The notes under the pieces are model-generated. The model was not told where the DNA came from and ran no database searches. It saw only the letters and a program-made list of their open reading frames with translations. From Mesorhizobium sp. C432A (lineage in GTDB: Bacteria > Pseudomonadota > Alphaproteobacteria > Rhizobiales > Rhizobiaceae): DNA of 64,000 bases. Made by a program: the position numbers and the translations under genes. Position 1 is the stretch's first letter. The number at the start of each line of letters is the position of its first letter. Positions 33,090 through 45,914 of the stretch are shown in pieces. The stretch lies in the NCBI RefSeq assembly GCF_030323145.1, contig NZ_CP100470.1, forward strand, positions 4,505,001-4,569,000, written 5' to 3'.

Positions 33090-33449
33090 TCAGATCGGTA
33101 GTCCCGTGATGCGCTCGATGAGGGCGATTCCCCAGACGCCGGCGACGATAATAACCGAAATCAGCACCGCCAGCGAGCCGCAGTCCTTGGCGAGCTGGAT
33201 GTCGACGTTGAACTCGCGACTGAAGGCATCGCAGGCTGCCTCGATGCCGGTGTTGAGCACTTCGACCATGATGAGCAGCAGCACCGCGCCGATCAACAGC
33301 GCGTAGCCGCGCCACGAGACCGAGACGAACCAGCCGAGCGGCAGCGCCAGCACCAGCAGCATCAGTTCCTGCTGAAATGCCCTTTCGCTGGCGGCGAGCT
33401 TGCGAAAGGCTCGCACAGAATTGAAGTAAGCACCGATCAGCCGCTGCAT
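33090..33449 (-). CDS. dgkA: Diacylglycerol kinase
   Basis: Phosphorylates diacylglycerol to phosphatidic acid in the inner membrane. The 119-residue protein has three hydrophobic helices and the family signature VEVLNTGIEAACD near residue 75 with the catalytic Glu and Asn. The start at 33447-33449 has GGGG about eight bases upstream and gives the normal family length. Confidence 0.9.
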   Translation of the reverse strand: MQRLIGAYFNSVRAFRKLAASERAFQQELMLLVLALPLGWFVSVSWRGYALLIGAVLLLIMVEVLNTGIEAACDAFSREFNVDIQLAKDCGSLAVLISVIIVAGVWGIALIERITGLPI

Positions 33450-33524
33450 GCCGCATCCCCTTCGAATCACCGGCAGGGGATATCGCAATGGCTGGATCAA
33501 GGGAATAAGGCAGCCGCCGCAAAA

Positions 33525-33944
33525 TCACTCCTCCGCAACCTTGATCGTCGGCGTCGACTTCTCGAACTGCGGCAGTCCATCGTCGATCGTATAGTAGTCG
33601 CCCTTGTCGCCGACAAAGATGTGGCATTGGCCTTCGAGCCCGGTCGGGTTGTCGAACGATCCGGCCAGAACTGAGACATAGGCATCCTGACCCGGCTTCC
33701 AGAACAGCACCGAGCCGCAGATCTTGCAAAAGCCGCGCTTGGCAAAGGAAGACGATTCGTACCAGCTGATGTTGTCGGCGCCGGTTATCGTGATGTCGCC
33801 GTCGGCGACGTTGGTCGCGGCGTAAAAATGCCCGCTCTGCTTGCGGCACTGCGAACAGTGGCAATAAATGACGCCGCGCAACGGCCCTCGCGTCTGGAAA
33901 CGCACGGCTCCACACAGGCAAGATCCGCTGTGGTTGTTGCTCAT
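33525..33944 (-). CDS. GFA/CENP-V family zinc protein
   Basis: A 139-residue second member of the GFA family. Cysteine motifs are SGSCLCGAVRF, IYCHCSQCRKQSG and FCKICGSVLFW. The start at 33942-33944 follows GGAGG closely. It differs clearly from the member at 25433, so the two are not a recent duplication. Function unknown. The 338 bases from 33945 to 34282 hold no gene that I can support. Confidence 0.86.
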   Translation of the reverse strand: MSNNHSGSCLCGAVRFQTRGPLRGVIYCHCSQCRKQSGHFYAATNVADGDITITGADNISWYESSSFAKRGFCKICGSVLFWKPGQDAYVSVLAGSFDNPTGLEGQCHIFVGDKGDYYTIDDGLPQFEKSTPTIKVAEE

Positions 33945-34282
33945 CCCTACCTCCACCAGCCATCGTCCACGGCTTCGCCGCTGGCCGAGAGGATTTCAGT
34001 TTTGCCGCAGCCGGGCACCGGCAAATGCGACATGGGGTGGGCGTGTTCGGACCTGACCTCAGGATCTTTGCAAACCATTTCTGCAGCCTGCGGTAGAACG
34101 GACGCGTTACCTGGCGGCACATTAAGGAAACTTTAGCGCCGGCGCATCTATGGTCGTTGCCAAGCGAATGTCGCGATTGGGGACGTGTCTTTCGCAGGAT
34201 GATCCGAAATACGGCTGGCACTCTCCGGTCGGCGGCATCTCGCACGGTCTGCGATGGTTCCCAGAGGCAGAGTGAACAGAAC

Positions 34283-35353
34283 ATGCAGCCGGCAGCCGTC
34301 CAGACCGACCGAAACAGCGACATTGCAACAGCCGTTGTGGCGACCATGCGTCAGCTCGGCGTGCTTGGCCTGCCGCGCAATTACGAAATCTTCTACGAAG
34401 CACTGAAAGGCACCAATCGCGAACTCGGCCTGGCCGTCGTCGCGCTCGGCAACCAGCCGACGCAGGACGATCTCGACCGCATCGGCCGCGCTTTCTTTGC
34501 CCAGCATCACGGTCCCGGCATTGTCGAGCAGGCGCGCGACGTGCTGGCCAGGGAACTCGAGGACATCGCCTTGCTGCTGCGCAGCGAACGTAGCCATATC
34601 GAGAAATACGGCAAGATCCTCGATGAGACATCGAGTGGCCTCGCCAACCGCAGCCTGCTTTCGCAGGATCTGCTGCAGAAGGTCGCCAGCGCCATGGCGG
34701 CGGCCACCAACTCGACCCTCGACCACGGCAAGCAGGTTGCAACCACGCTGAGCGACAAGACGGCGGAACTGGAGAGCGTCAAGTCGAAGCTTGAGGAGTA
34801 CAAGCGGCTCGCCGACACCGACCCCTTGACCCATATCTGGAACCGCCGCGCCTTCGACAAGCAAATCACGGCGATTTACACCTCCAACAAGGGGATCCTG
34901 TTCAACGCCCTGATCCTTGCCGACATCGACCATTTCAAGGGTGTCAACGATCGCTACGGCCACCCGGTCGGCGACAAGATCATCCAGATCGTCGCTGAAA
35001 TCTTCCAGACCAGCATCCGTGAAGACATGTTCGTTGCCCGCACCGGCGGGGAGGAATTCGCGCTGATCGTCGAGGGCGCCAGCGAGGATACCACTTACGA
35101 GATCGCCGAACGCATCCGCGTGCTGATCGAACAGACGCCGTTCACCAGCAGCCAGACCGGCGCCAATTACGGCACGGTGACCGTTTCCATGGGCATCTGC
35201 ATGGCTTCCGAAGCGGAAAGCCCGGAGGATCTTTACACCAAGGCGGACCGGGCGCTCTACCGCTCCAAGGTTGGCGGGCGCAACCGCGTCACCCGGCACT
35301 CGACAATGGCCGGCCGCACGGGCAAGAACTGGCTGCTATACAAGAAAGACTGA
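34283..35353 (+). CDS. Diguanylate cyclase (GGDEF domain)
   Basis: A 356-residue soluble protein. Residues 1-150 form a helical sensory-like region without transmembrane segments, residues 150-176 a coiled coil, and 177-345 the GGDEF domain. The active-site motif is intact (GGEEF at 255-259; DPLTHIWNRRAF near 180), so it should make c-di-GMP. The inhibitory RxxD site is degenerate: Arg is present but Met replaces the Asp. Start is uncertain; an ATG at 34199 is also in frame. Confidence 0.87.
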   Translation: MQPAAVQTDRNSDIATAVVATMRQLGVLGLPRNYEIFYEALKGTNRELGLAVVALGNQPTQDDLDRIGRAFFAQHHGPGIVEQARDVLARELEDIALLLRSERSHIEKYGKILDETSSGLANRSLLSQDLLQKVASAMAAATNSTLDHGKQVATTLSDKTAELESVKSKLEEYKRLADTDPLTHIWNRRAFDKQITAIYTSNKGILFNALILADIDHFKGVNDRYGHPVGDKIIQIVAEIFQTSIREDMFVARTGGEEFALIVEGASEDTTYEIAERIRVLIEQTPFTSSQTGANYGTVTVSMGICMASEAESPEDLYTKADRALYRSKVGGRNRVTRHSTMAGRTGKNWLLYKKD

Positions 35354-35408
35354 CACTTCGGCGTGCAGCCAATTCCCGGGCACAGGCAAATTTATCGGAT
35401 CCCGCCTC

Positions 35409-35448
35409 TTTCCATATGAATTTCAGTGGACTATATTTTCCATGGAAA
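35409..35448 (+). promoter_or_regulatory. Toxin-antitoxin promoter with paired operator boxes
   Basis: TTTCCATATGAA at 35409-35420 and the perfect palindrome TTTCCATGGAAA at 35437-35448 are two similar boxes 28 bases apart. TTTCCA (35409) and TATATT (35432-35437), 17 bases apart, form a plausible promoter, so the boxes overlap its -35 and -10/start regions. This is the expected layout for autorepression by the Xre-type antitoxin. Confidence 0.55.
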
Positions 35449-35458
35449 GAGAGAGGCC

Positions 35459-35854
35459 ATGTCTGTTACACAACCCAATGCCGCCCCTGATCTCACCGCG
35501 ACGGCGGCCGAAAACGCGGTTCTGACCAAGGCCACGCTGCGCGCCGCCGAACTCTTGGATATAACCGCCAGGGTGCTTGCGTCGATCATCGGCGTCTCGG
35601 AAGCCACGGTTTCACGCATGCGCAGGCAGGAATTCCTGCTGGAGCGCGGCACCAAGCCGTTCGAACTCGCGGTGCTGTTCGTGCGGCTGTTCCGTTCGCT
35701 CGATGCCATTGTCGGCGGTGACGAGACGATAGCCCGGGCATGGCTGAAGAACGCCAACACGGCTTTCGATGGCAGCCCGCTTGAAAAGATCCTCACCATT
35801 ACCGGGCTTGTCGATGTCATTGCCTATCTGGACTCCCGACGCGCTCTCGTCTGA
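35459..35854 (+). CDS. Xre/MbcA/ParS-type antitoxin (DUF2384)
   Basis: A 131-residue protein with an N-terminal helix-turn-helix (ARVLASIIGVSEATVSRMRR) and a C-terminal DUF2384 toxin-binding domain that contains WLKNANTAFDGSPLEKI. It pairs with the RES toxin gene, which starts 41 bases before its stop. It should neutralise the toxin and repress the operon through the palindromic boxes upstream. Confidence 0.9.
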   Translation: MSVTQPNAAPDLTATAAENAVLTKATLRAAELLDITARVLASIIGVSEATVSRMRRQEFLLERGTKPFELAVLFVRLFRSLDAIVGGDETIARAWLKNANTAFDGSPLEKILTITGLVDVIAYLDSRRALV

Positions 35855-36584
35855 AGCCGTCCGGCTCGACGGCAAATACTGGCGCATGGTCGAGGCGCAG
35901 CACCGCGTCTCGACGCTGAAGATCGTCGACACGCTGGACGAACAGGCGCTGCTCGAGGATCTGATCGAGGAGACCAAGCCGCAGATCCCCATGGAATGCC
36001 GGCATCTCCACTATCTCCTGGCGACGCCCTTCCGCTACGGCTCGATCTATCCCTACGGCTCGCGCTTCCGCCGCGCTGGCCGCACCCTGGGTGTCTACTA
36101 TGCCGCGGAGACGATCATGACGGCGGTCGCCGAAATGGCCTTCTACCGCTTGTTGTTCTTCGCCGATTCGCCCGACACGCCATGGCCGCACGACGCCGCC
36201 GAATACACCGCCTTCGCCGCCGCGATCCGCACCGACAAGGCTGTCGACCTCACGCGGCCGCCACTCGACCGCGATCAGGCTGAGTGGACGCATCCGACCG
36301 ACTACGCCGCCAGCCAGGCGATTGCCGATGTCGCGCGTGAGGCTGGGCTGGAGGCGATCCGTTACCGTTCGGCGCGCGACCCGACGGGCGTCAATGTGGC
36401 GTTGCTGACATGCCGCGGCTTTACCAAGGCCAAGCCGCTGGAGCCGCATACCTGGCGCATCCGGCTCGGCGCGTTCGGCGTCCAGGCCATCTCAGAATTT
36501 CCGGAGAAGCGGATCGAGTTTTCCAGAACCGCCTTTGCCAACGATCCCCGGCTCAACGGATTGCGCTGGGAACGCGGGCGTTGA
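35814..36584 (+). CDS. RES-domain toxin
   Basis: A 256-residue RES-domain protein, the toxin of RES-Xre modules; studied members degrade cellular NAD+. Visible features are FRYGSIYPYGSRFRRAG with the conserved Arg, VYYAAETIMTAVAEMAFYR with the Tyr and Glu region, and the late GVNVALL strand. The family length is usually 150-230, so this is slightly long. It overlaps the antitoxin gene by 41 bases, giving tight coupling. Ribosome-binding site weak, as expected for a coupled toxin. Confidence 0.88.
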   Translation: MSLPIWTPDALSSEAVRLDGKYWRMVEAQHRVSTLKIVDTLDEQALLEDLIEETKPQIPMECRHLHYLLATPFRYGSIYPYGSRFRRAGRTLGVYYAAETIMTAVAEMAFYRLLFFADSPDTPWPHDAAEYTAFAAAIRTDKAVDLTRPPLDRDQAEWTHPTDYAASQAIADVAREAGLEAIRYRSARDPTGVNVALLTCRGFTKAKPLEPHTWRIRLGAFGVQAISEFPEKRIEFSRTAFANDPRLNGLRWERGR

Positions 36585-36590
36585 TCTAAA

Positions 36591-36619
36591 CGAAAAAGCG
36601 CCGGATTTCTCCGGCGCTT
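36591..36619 (-). terminator. Intrinsic terminator after aroG (leftward)
   Basis: AAGCGCCGGA (36596-36605) and TCCGGCGCTT (36610-36619) form a perfect ten-base-pair stem with a four-base loop. On the minus strand it is followed by a T-run, so it ends transcripts of the DAHP synthase gene. It may also help stop the toxin transcript from the other side. Confidence 0.8.
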
Positions 36620-36646
36620 ATCATTTCAGTTTCTGAAAACAGGCTC

Positions 36647-38020
36647 TCAGCCGTTCACGGCCTGCTTGTGCCGGATCGGATGGGTCTTCTTCAAGAGGTC
36701 GGACACCAGGAACGCCAGCTCGATCGCCTGGTCAGCGTTGAGGCGCGGGTCGCAATGGGTGTGGTAGCGATCCTGCAGTTCCTCTGCGGTGATGGCGCGG
36801 GCGCCGCCGGTGCATTCGGTGACGTTCTTGCCGGTCATCTCGACATGGATGCCGCCCGGGTGCGTGCCCTCAGCGCGATGCACTTCGAAGAAGGTCTGTA
36901 CTTCCTTGAGGATGCGGTCGAACGGCCGCGTCTTGTAGCCGGCTGCCTCGATGGTGTTGCCGTGCATCGGGTCGGATGACCACACGACGCTGCGGCCTTC
37001 CTTCTGCACCGCGCGCACCAGCTTCGGCAGATGGTCGGCGACCTTGTCGGAGCCGAAGCGGGCAATCAGCGTCAGCCGGCCCGGCTCGTTCTCCGGATTG
37101 AGCAGGTCGATCAGCTCCAGCAAACCATCCGGCGTCAGCGACGGACCGCATTTGAGGCCGAGCGGGTTCTTGATGCCACGGCAATATTCGACATGGGCAT
37201 GGTCGGGCTGGCGGGTTCGGTCGCCGATCCAGATCATGTGGCCGGAGGTTGCATACCAGTCGCCCGACGTCGAATCGACGCGGGTCAGCGCCTCTTCATA
37301 GCCCAGCAACAGCGCTTCGTGGCTGGTGTAGAAATCGGTCTCGCGCAAGGCGTAGTTGGTCTCCGAGGTGATGCCGACGGCCTTCATGAAGTCCATCGTC
37401 TCGGTGATGCGGTTGGCGAGCATGCCATACTTCTCGCCTTGCGGGCTGTCGGAGACGAAGCCCAGCATCCAGCGATGCACATTCTCCAGGCTGGCGTAGC
37501 CGCCTTGGGCGAAGGCACGCAGCAGGTTAAGCGTCGCCGCCGACTGGCGGTAGGCCATTTCCTGGCGGGCCGGGTCGGGAATACGCGACTTGGGGTCGAA
37601 CTCGATGCCGTTGATGATGTCGCCACGGTAGCTCGGCAGCGTCACCTCGCCCTTGGTCTCATTGTCGGACGAGCGCGGCTTGGCGAACTGGCCGGCGACA
37701 CGGCCGACCTTCACCACCGGCTGCGCGCCGGCAAAGGTCAGCACCACCGACATCTGCAGGAAGACGCGGAAGAAGTCGCGGATGTTGTCGGCGCCATGTT
37801 CGGCGAAACTCTCGGCGCAATCACCGCCCTGCAGAAGGAATGCGTCGCCGGCAGCGACAGCCGCAAGCTGCTTCTTCAGCTTGCGCGCCTCACCGGCAAA
37901 AACCAGCGGCGGAAAGGTGGCGAGCTGGGCTTCCGTGTTCTTCAGCGCGGCGAGGTCCGGATAGGCAGGAACCTGCTTGATCGGCTTTGCTCTCCAAGAA
38001 TTCGGCGACCATTTCGTCAT
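36647..38020 (-). CDS. aroG: 3-deoxy-7-phosphoheptulonate synthase, class II
   Basis: Condenses phosphoenolpyruvate and erythrose-4-phosphate, the first step of the shikimate pathway. The 457-residue protein is the plant-like class II type. Landmarks are [11 protein letters not shown] near residue 62 with the metal-binding Cys, [13 protein letters not shown] near residue 270, [11 protein letters not shown] near residue 350 and the late [12 protein letters not shown]. The start before KWSPNSWR is the family start; the open frame upstream is not conserved. Confidence 0.93.
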   Translation of the reverse strand: MTKWSPNSWRAKPIKQVPAYPDLAALKNTEAQLATFPPLVFAGEARKLKKQLAAVAAGDAFLLQGGDCAESFAEHGADNIRDFFRVFLQMSVVLTFAGAQPVVKVGRVAGQFAKPRSSDNETKGEVTLPSYRGDIINGIEFDPKSRIPDPARQEMAYRQSAATLNLLRAFAQGGYASLENVHRWMLGFVSDSPQGEKYGMLANRITETMDFMKAVGITSETNYALRETDFYTSHEALLLGYEEALTRVDSTSGDWYATSGHMIWIGDRTRQPDHAHVEYCRGIKNPLGLKCGPSLTPDGLLELIDLLNPENEPGRLTLIARFGSDKVADHLPKLVRAVQKEGRSVVWSSDPMHGNTIEAAGYKTRPFDRILKEVQTFFEVHRAEGTHPGGIHVEMTGKNVTECTGGARAITAEELQDRYHTHCDPRLNADQAIELAFLVSDLLKKTHPIRHKQAVNG

Positions 38021-38285
38021 CGCTGCACCCAAACGCTCTTTCCAGCAGGCTTTTGCCCGCCATTCCCGCCCCATATGGGGATGGCGGCTCCATACACGAA
38101 GCCGATTTCCTATTCTAGACCGGAATTCAAGCGCTGGCGAATGATGGGGAGCGCCATGCCGCGACCCACTTTGGCTTCTTATCTTCGCGACGGCTGTGCA
38201 ATATCGCTTGGTGCCAGAATCGATCCTCACCGATCTAGTCGCGCCGGTCATCGTCCGCCGCGCAACAATTCTCCATGGAGTCCCT

Positions 38286-38896
38286 ATGTCCGTGTCCGCC
38301 TACCTTGACCGCGTGCGCCGCGAGCAAGGCCTGTTTACGATCGAAGAGGTGGTTGGCCTGTCCGAGCGCGGCAACGTGATCTACGACCCCTACTCCACGC
38401 TGATTTCCGCAGGCGCCGTCATCGGGCGAGGCAACGTCTTCTTCCCCGGCGTCTACCTGTTGTGCACCGACGGTGGCGCGCTGGAGATCGGCGACGCCAA
38501 CATTTTCCACGCCAACACACTGTTCGAAGCATCCGCCGGCGCAATCCGCGTCGGCTCACGCAACCAGTTTGGCGAAGGCGGTTTTACTGCAAAGGCCAAC
38601 AGGCCGGGAGCCTCGATCGTGATCGGCGATCGAGGCCGCTATCTCAACGGCGCGGCGGTCTTCGGCGAAACGGTGCTGGGTTCAGGCAGCCAGCTTCTCG
38701 GTGCAATCACGGTCGACAGTTGCCGGCTGGAACCGGGCGGCAGTTTTCGTGAGCCCGACCCCGACCGCCGGGCCGGATTGCTGAAAGGCGCCGGCGCCGC
38801 GCGCGGCTTCACCGTGCCTGCCGGGCACGTCATCGTCGGCGCCGGCACGTTCTCGGCATCCGACCTGCAGTTGCAGTCGAATTTCCATCCGAAAGT

Positions 38897-38900
<4 letters not shown>
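38286..38900 (+). CDS. Left-handed beta-helix (hexapeptide-like) protein
   Basis: A 204-residue protein whose centre has repeated turns such as [19 protein letters not shown] and [19 protein letters not shown], as in left-handed beta-helix acyltransferases. No catalytic His of a known acyltransferase can be named. GGAG lies five bases before the ATG. Its stop overlaps the mfd stop on the other strand. Function unknown; relatives may be structural or sugar-acyl modifying. Confidence 0.7.
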
Positions 38901-42388
<3,488 letters not shown>

Positions 42389-42398
42389 GGTTGCACGT

Positions 42399-42686
42399 TT
42401 AAAATGTCATGGTCCGGCGCGATGCCAGGATCTTTTGCAGGACGGCACAGTCGATATTCCCGGGAACCGGGCGTTCGCCGGTGACCATGGGCAGGAATTC
42501 GGTGTCGGGGATGTCGAGGAGCCTTTCATATTGGTCGATTTCATCGCCGGTCAAGGCGCCGATCTCGTTGTCGGCAAACGTACCGAGGATAAGGTCCATC
42601 TCGCGCATCCCGCGATGCCAGGAGCGGAACAACAGCTTGCGGCACCTGATATCCAGCCCCTCGCTTGATCGTTTCGTCCCGGTCAT
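42399..42686 (-). CDS. sdhE: Succinate dehydrogenase flavinylation factor SdhE
   Basis: Ninety-five residues of the SdhE/YgfY (DUF339) family, which helps attach FAD to succinate dehydrogenase. The hallmark RGMREMD motif is near residue 26, and FADNEIGALTGDEIDQYERL follows. The start before TGTKRSSEGLD has AGGA about nine bases upstream. It sits 10 bases upstream of mfd on the same strand and is probably co-transcribed with it. Confidence 0.9.
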   Translation of the reverse strand: MTGTKRSSEGLDIRCRKLLFRSWHRGMREMDLILGTFADNEIGALTGDEIDQYERLLDIPDTEFLPMVTGERPVPGNIDCAVLQKILASRRTMTF

Positions 42687-42828
42687 CGTGCCGCATCCTT
42701 CCTTGGTGCGGCGCATATAGCGTGGATAGAGGGCGGTGTCAGCCTTGCAACGCACGGGTGGGCGGCTAAACATCCCAGGTGTGAAGAACACTCCTGACAA
42801 CGCTGGTGCCGGATACCGCCCGCACTTC

Positions 42829-42986
42829 ACCCTCCTTGTGGGGAGGGTCGGCGAGCACGCATCGCAAAGCGAAGCGGGTGAGACGGGGTGCTGCGCTGGT
42901 GCGCCGCCTTCTTCTGAAGTTAGACGCGCACCTACCCCCACCCCGCTCCGCTTCGCGGATCGACCCTCCCCACAGGGGGGAGGGTA
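42829..42986. repeat. Rhizobial intergenic repeat with terminal hairpins
   Basis: A 158-bp element. The left end ACCCTCC...GGGAGGGT (42829-42848) and the right end GACCCTCCCC...GGGGGAGGGT (42962-42986) are each hairpins, and between them lie short repeats around GCGAAGCGG and CCGCTTCGCGG. This matches the form of RIME-like elements common in rhizobial intergenic DNA. It fills most of the sdhE-recG gap and contains the recG ribosome-binding site. A related fragment lies near 59205-59260. Confidence 0.7.
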
Positions 42987-42991
42987 AAGCC

Positions 42992-45100
42992 ATGCGCCCC
43001 TCCCTCCTCGACCCTCTCTTCGTGCCCATCACTTCGCTTGCCGGCGTCGGCCCCAAGGTTGGCGCTCTGATCGAGAAGGTGGTGGCGGCCGATCTCGGCG
43101 AACGGCCGGCGCGCGCCGGCGACCTGTTGTTCGTGCTGCCGCACACCGTCATCGACCGCCGCAATCGTCCCGGCATCGCGCTTGCGCCGGCCGGCTCCAT
43201 CGTCACGCTCGACGTGCGCATCGACCGCCACCAGCCGCCGCCGCGCGGCAACCGGTCGGTGCCTTACCGCGTCTATGCCCATGACGACACCGGCGAGATC
43301 GGCCTGACCTTCTTCCACGCCCATGCCGCCTATCTCGAAAAAGCGATGCCGGTGGGCGAGCATGTCGTCGTCTCCGGCCGTATGGAATGGTTCAACGGCC
43401 GCCCGACCATGGTCCATCCCGACCATATCGCCCTGGTGAGCGAGGCGGAAACACTGCCGCTGGTCGAACCGGTCTATCCGCTGACCGCCGGCCTGTCGGG
43501 CAAGGTGCTGCGCCGCGCCATCGGCCAGGCGCTCGGCCGGCTGCCGGAATTGTCGGAATGGCAGGACGGCGCCTTCATGCGCAAGCAGACTTTCCCCGCC
43601 TTCGCCGACGCGCTCGCCCGCATCCACTATCCCGCGGACCCGATCGATGTCGCCATCGAGGGGGTGGCATGGCGCCGCCTTGCCTATGACGAGCTTCTCG
43701 CCGGCCAGGTCTCGCTGGCATTGGTGCGGGCAAAAGTGCGCCGCCTGTCGGGCCGGCCGCTCATCGGCGACGGTCGCATCGTCGAGAAACTGCGCGCAGC
43801 CCTGCCCTATTCATTGACCGGCAGCCAGGAATTCGCGCTTGCCGAAATCAATGCCGATCTGGCCGACCCCGAGCGCATGCTGCGCCTGCTGCAAGGCGAT
43901 GTCGGCTCCGGCAAGACGGTGGTGGCGCTGCTGGCCATGGGGCGCGCAGTCGAGGCCGGCGGCCAGGCGGCCTTGATGGCGCCGACCGAAATCCTGGCGC
44001 GCCAGCATCTGGCGACAATCACGCCGCTGGCCGAACAGGCCGGCCTGCGCGTCGCTATCCTGACCGGCCGCGAAAAGGGCCGCGAACGCACTGAAACGCT
44101 ATCAGGTCTCGCCAGCGGCGAGATCGACATCGTCGTCGGCACCCATGCGCTGTTCCAGGAAACGGTGACCTATCACGACCTCGTCTTTGCCGTGGTCGAC
44201 GAGCAACACCGCTTCGGCGTCCACCAGCGGCTTGCCATCACCGCCAAGGGCGACGCCCCCGACATGCTGGTGATGACGGCGACGCCGATCCCGCGCACTC
44301 TGGTGCTGACCGCCTTCGGCGACATGGACGTCTCCAAGCTGACGGAAAAACCGATCGGCCGCCAGCCGATCCGCACCGTCACGCTGCCGCTGGAACGGCT
44401 TGACGAGCTGGTCGGTCGCATGCTGGACGCGGTTGCCGACGGTCAGAAGATCTACTGGATCTGCCCGCTGGTCGAGGAATCCGAAGAGATCAAGCTTATG
44501 TCGGCCGAGGACCGTTTTGCCTCGCTGCAGCCCTTGTTCGGCGATCGCATCGGCCTCGTGCACGGCCGCATGAAGGGCGCCGAAAAGAACGAGGCGATGC
44601 GCGCCTTCAAGGCCGGCGAAACCCGCATCCTTATCGCCACCACCGTTATTGAGGTCGGCGTCGACGTGCCGGACGCCACGATCATGGTCATCGAACACGC
44701 CGAGCGTTTTGGCCTGGCGCAACTGCACCAGCTGCGCGGCCGCGTCGGGCGCGGCGACAAGCCTTCTTCCTGCGTGCTGCTCTACAAGGACCCGCTCGGC
44801 GAGACGGCAAAGCGCCGGCTGTCGGTGATGCGCGAGACCGAGGACGGGTTCCTGATCGCCGAAGAGGATCTGAAGCTGCGCGGCGAAGGCGAATTGCTCG
44901 GCACCCGCCAGTCCGGCACGCCGGGCTTCCAGGTGGCGCGCATCGAGGTGCACGCCGACTTGCTCGAAGCAGCCCGCGACGATGCAAGGCTGATCCTGTC
45001 GCGCGACCCGGAACTACAGTCTGAGCGCGGCGAGGCGCTGCGCCTGCTGCTCTATTTGTTCGGCCGCGACGAGGCCGTACGGCTCTTGCGCGCCGGCTGA
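42992..45100 (+). CDS. recG: ATP-dependent DNA helicase RecG
   Basis: Reverses stalled replication forks and processes Holliday junctions. The 702-residue protein has the N-terminal wedge OB domain, Walker A LLQGDVGSGKT near residue 300, the DEQHRFG box near residue 400, and QLRGRVGRG near the C-terminal helicase lobe. The ribosome-binding site GGAGGG, seven bases before the ATG, belongs to the upstream intergenic repeat. Its end overlaps the opposite DUF502 gene by 49 bases. Confidence 0.95.
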   Translation: MRPSLLDPLFVPITSLAGVGPKVGALIEKVVAADLGERPARAGDLLFVLPHTVIDRRNRPGIALAPAGSIVTLDVRIDRHQPPPRGNRSVPYRVYAHDDTGEIGLTFFHAHAAYLEKAMPVGEHVVVSGRMEWFNGRPTMVHPDHIALVSEAETLPLVEPVYPLTAGLSGKVLRRAIGQALGRLPELSEWQDGAFMRKQTFPAFADALARIHYPADPIDVAIEGVAWRRLAYDELLAGQVSLALVRAKVRRLSGRPLIGDGRIVEKLRAALPYSLTGSQEFALAEINADLADPERMLRLLQGDVGSGKTVVALLAMGRAVEAGGQAALMAPTEILARQHLATITPLAEQAGLRVAILTGREKGRERTETLSGLASGEIDIVVGTHALFQETVTYHDLVFAVVDEQHRFGVHQRLAITAKGDAPDMLVMTATPIPRTLVLTAFGDMDVSKLTEKPIGRQPIRTVTLPLERLDELVGRMLDAVADGQKIYWICPLVEESEEIKLMSAEDRFASLQPLFGDRIGLVHGRMKGAEKNEAMRAFKAGETRILIATTVIEVGVDVPDATIMVIEHAERFGLAQLHQLRGRVGRGDKPSSCVLLYKDPLGETAKRRLSVMRETEDGFLIAEEDLKLRGEGELLGTRQSGTPGFQVARIEVHADLLEAARDDARLILSRDPELQSERGEALRLLLYLFGRDEAVRLLRAG

Positions 45101-45822
45101 GCGCCCTCGGCGATCAGCCCGCCAAGCGGCGGGTTGGCGAGATCTCCGTCGATCGGCTGGCCGTTCATCGTCACCATTTTCGGCTTGACTTCGGGCGCCA
45201 CCAGCCCGGCCGAGACGATCAGCCTGGCGCCGTCCTCGATCGTCATGTCGAGCAGCACGATGTCGGATTTCGGCACGTACATCAGGAAACCGGTGGTAGG
45301 GTTCGGCGTGCACGGCATGAACACGGCGATCATCGGGTCGCCTGCATGGTCGAGCTTCTGGTTGATCTCGGTTTCCTTCTCGCTGGCGACGAAGACCAGC
45401 GACCAGACGCCTTTTCGCGGATATTCGACCAGCCCGACCTGGCGGAACATATCGCCCTTGTTCGACAGCACCGTCTGGAAAATCTGCTTCAGCGAACCGT
45501 AGATGCCGCGCACCAGCGGCATACGGCCAAGCAGCCGTTCGCCGAAATTGACGATGGCGCGACCGACGATGTTGGCGGTCATGAAGCCGATCAGCGTGAT
45601 CAGCACGAGCGCCACGATCAGGCCGAAGCCGGGCACCGGAAACGGCAAATAGGTGTCGGGGCTGTAGCGCGCCGGAATGTACGGCTTCACCCAGGAATCG
45701 ACCCAGCCGACGAACGACCAGGCGATATAGGCGGTGATCGCCAGCGGCGCGCAGACGATAAAGCCTGTGAGGAAATAGTTCCTCAGCCGGGTCATGCCTG
45801 AAGTTCTGGGAGCATCGGACAT
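45052..45822 (-). CDS. DUF502 membrane protein
   Basis: A 256-residue inner-membrane protein with two transmembrane helices (FLTGFIVCAPLAITAYIAW and FGLIVALVLITLIGFMTANI regions) and a soluble C-terminal domain with PLVRGIYGSLKQI and FMPCTPNPTTGF. DUF502 is widespread; plant relatives are LIKE-COV proteins. Function unknown. It runs into the recG 3' end from the other side. Confidence 0.86.
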   Translation of the reverse strand: MSDAPRTSGMTRLRNYFLTGFIVCAPLAITAYIAWSFVGWVDSWVKPYIPARYSPDTYLPFPVPGFGLIVALVLITLIGFMTANIVGRAIVNFGERLLGRMPLVRGIYGSLKQIFQTVLSNKGDMFRQVGLVEYPRKGVWSLVFVASEKETEINQKLDHAGDPMIAVFMPCTPNPTTGFLMYVPKSDIVLLDMTIEDGARLIVSAGLVAPEVKPKMVTMNGQPIDGDLANPPLGGLIAEGAQPARKSRTASSRPNK

Positions 45823-45914
45823 GGTTCACCGGGGACGCGGGTTGCAGCGCCACACTAGTGAAGCGGACGGCGCTTTGGAACTGCGAAGTTTTTTAGACCC
45901 CCGATGAGCGCCGA

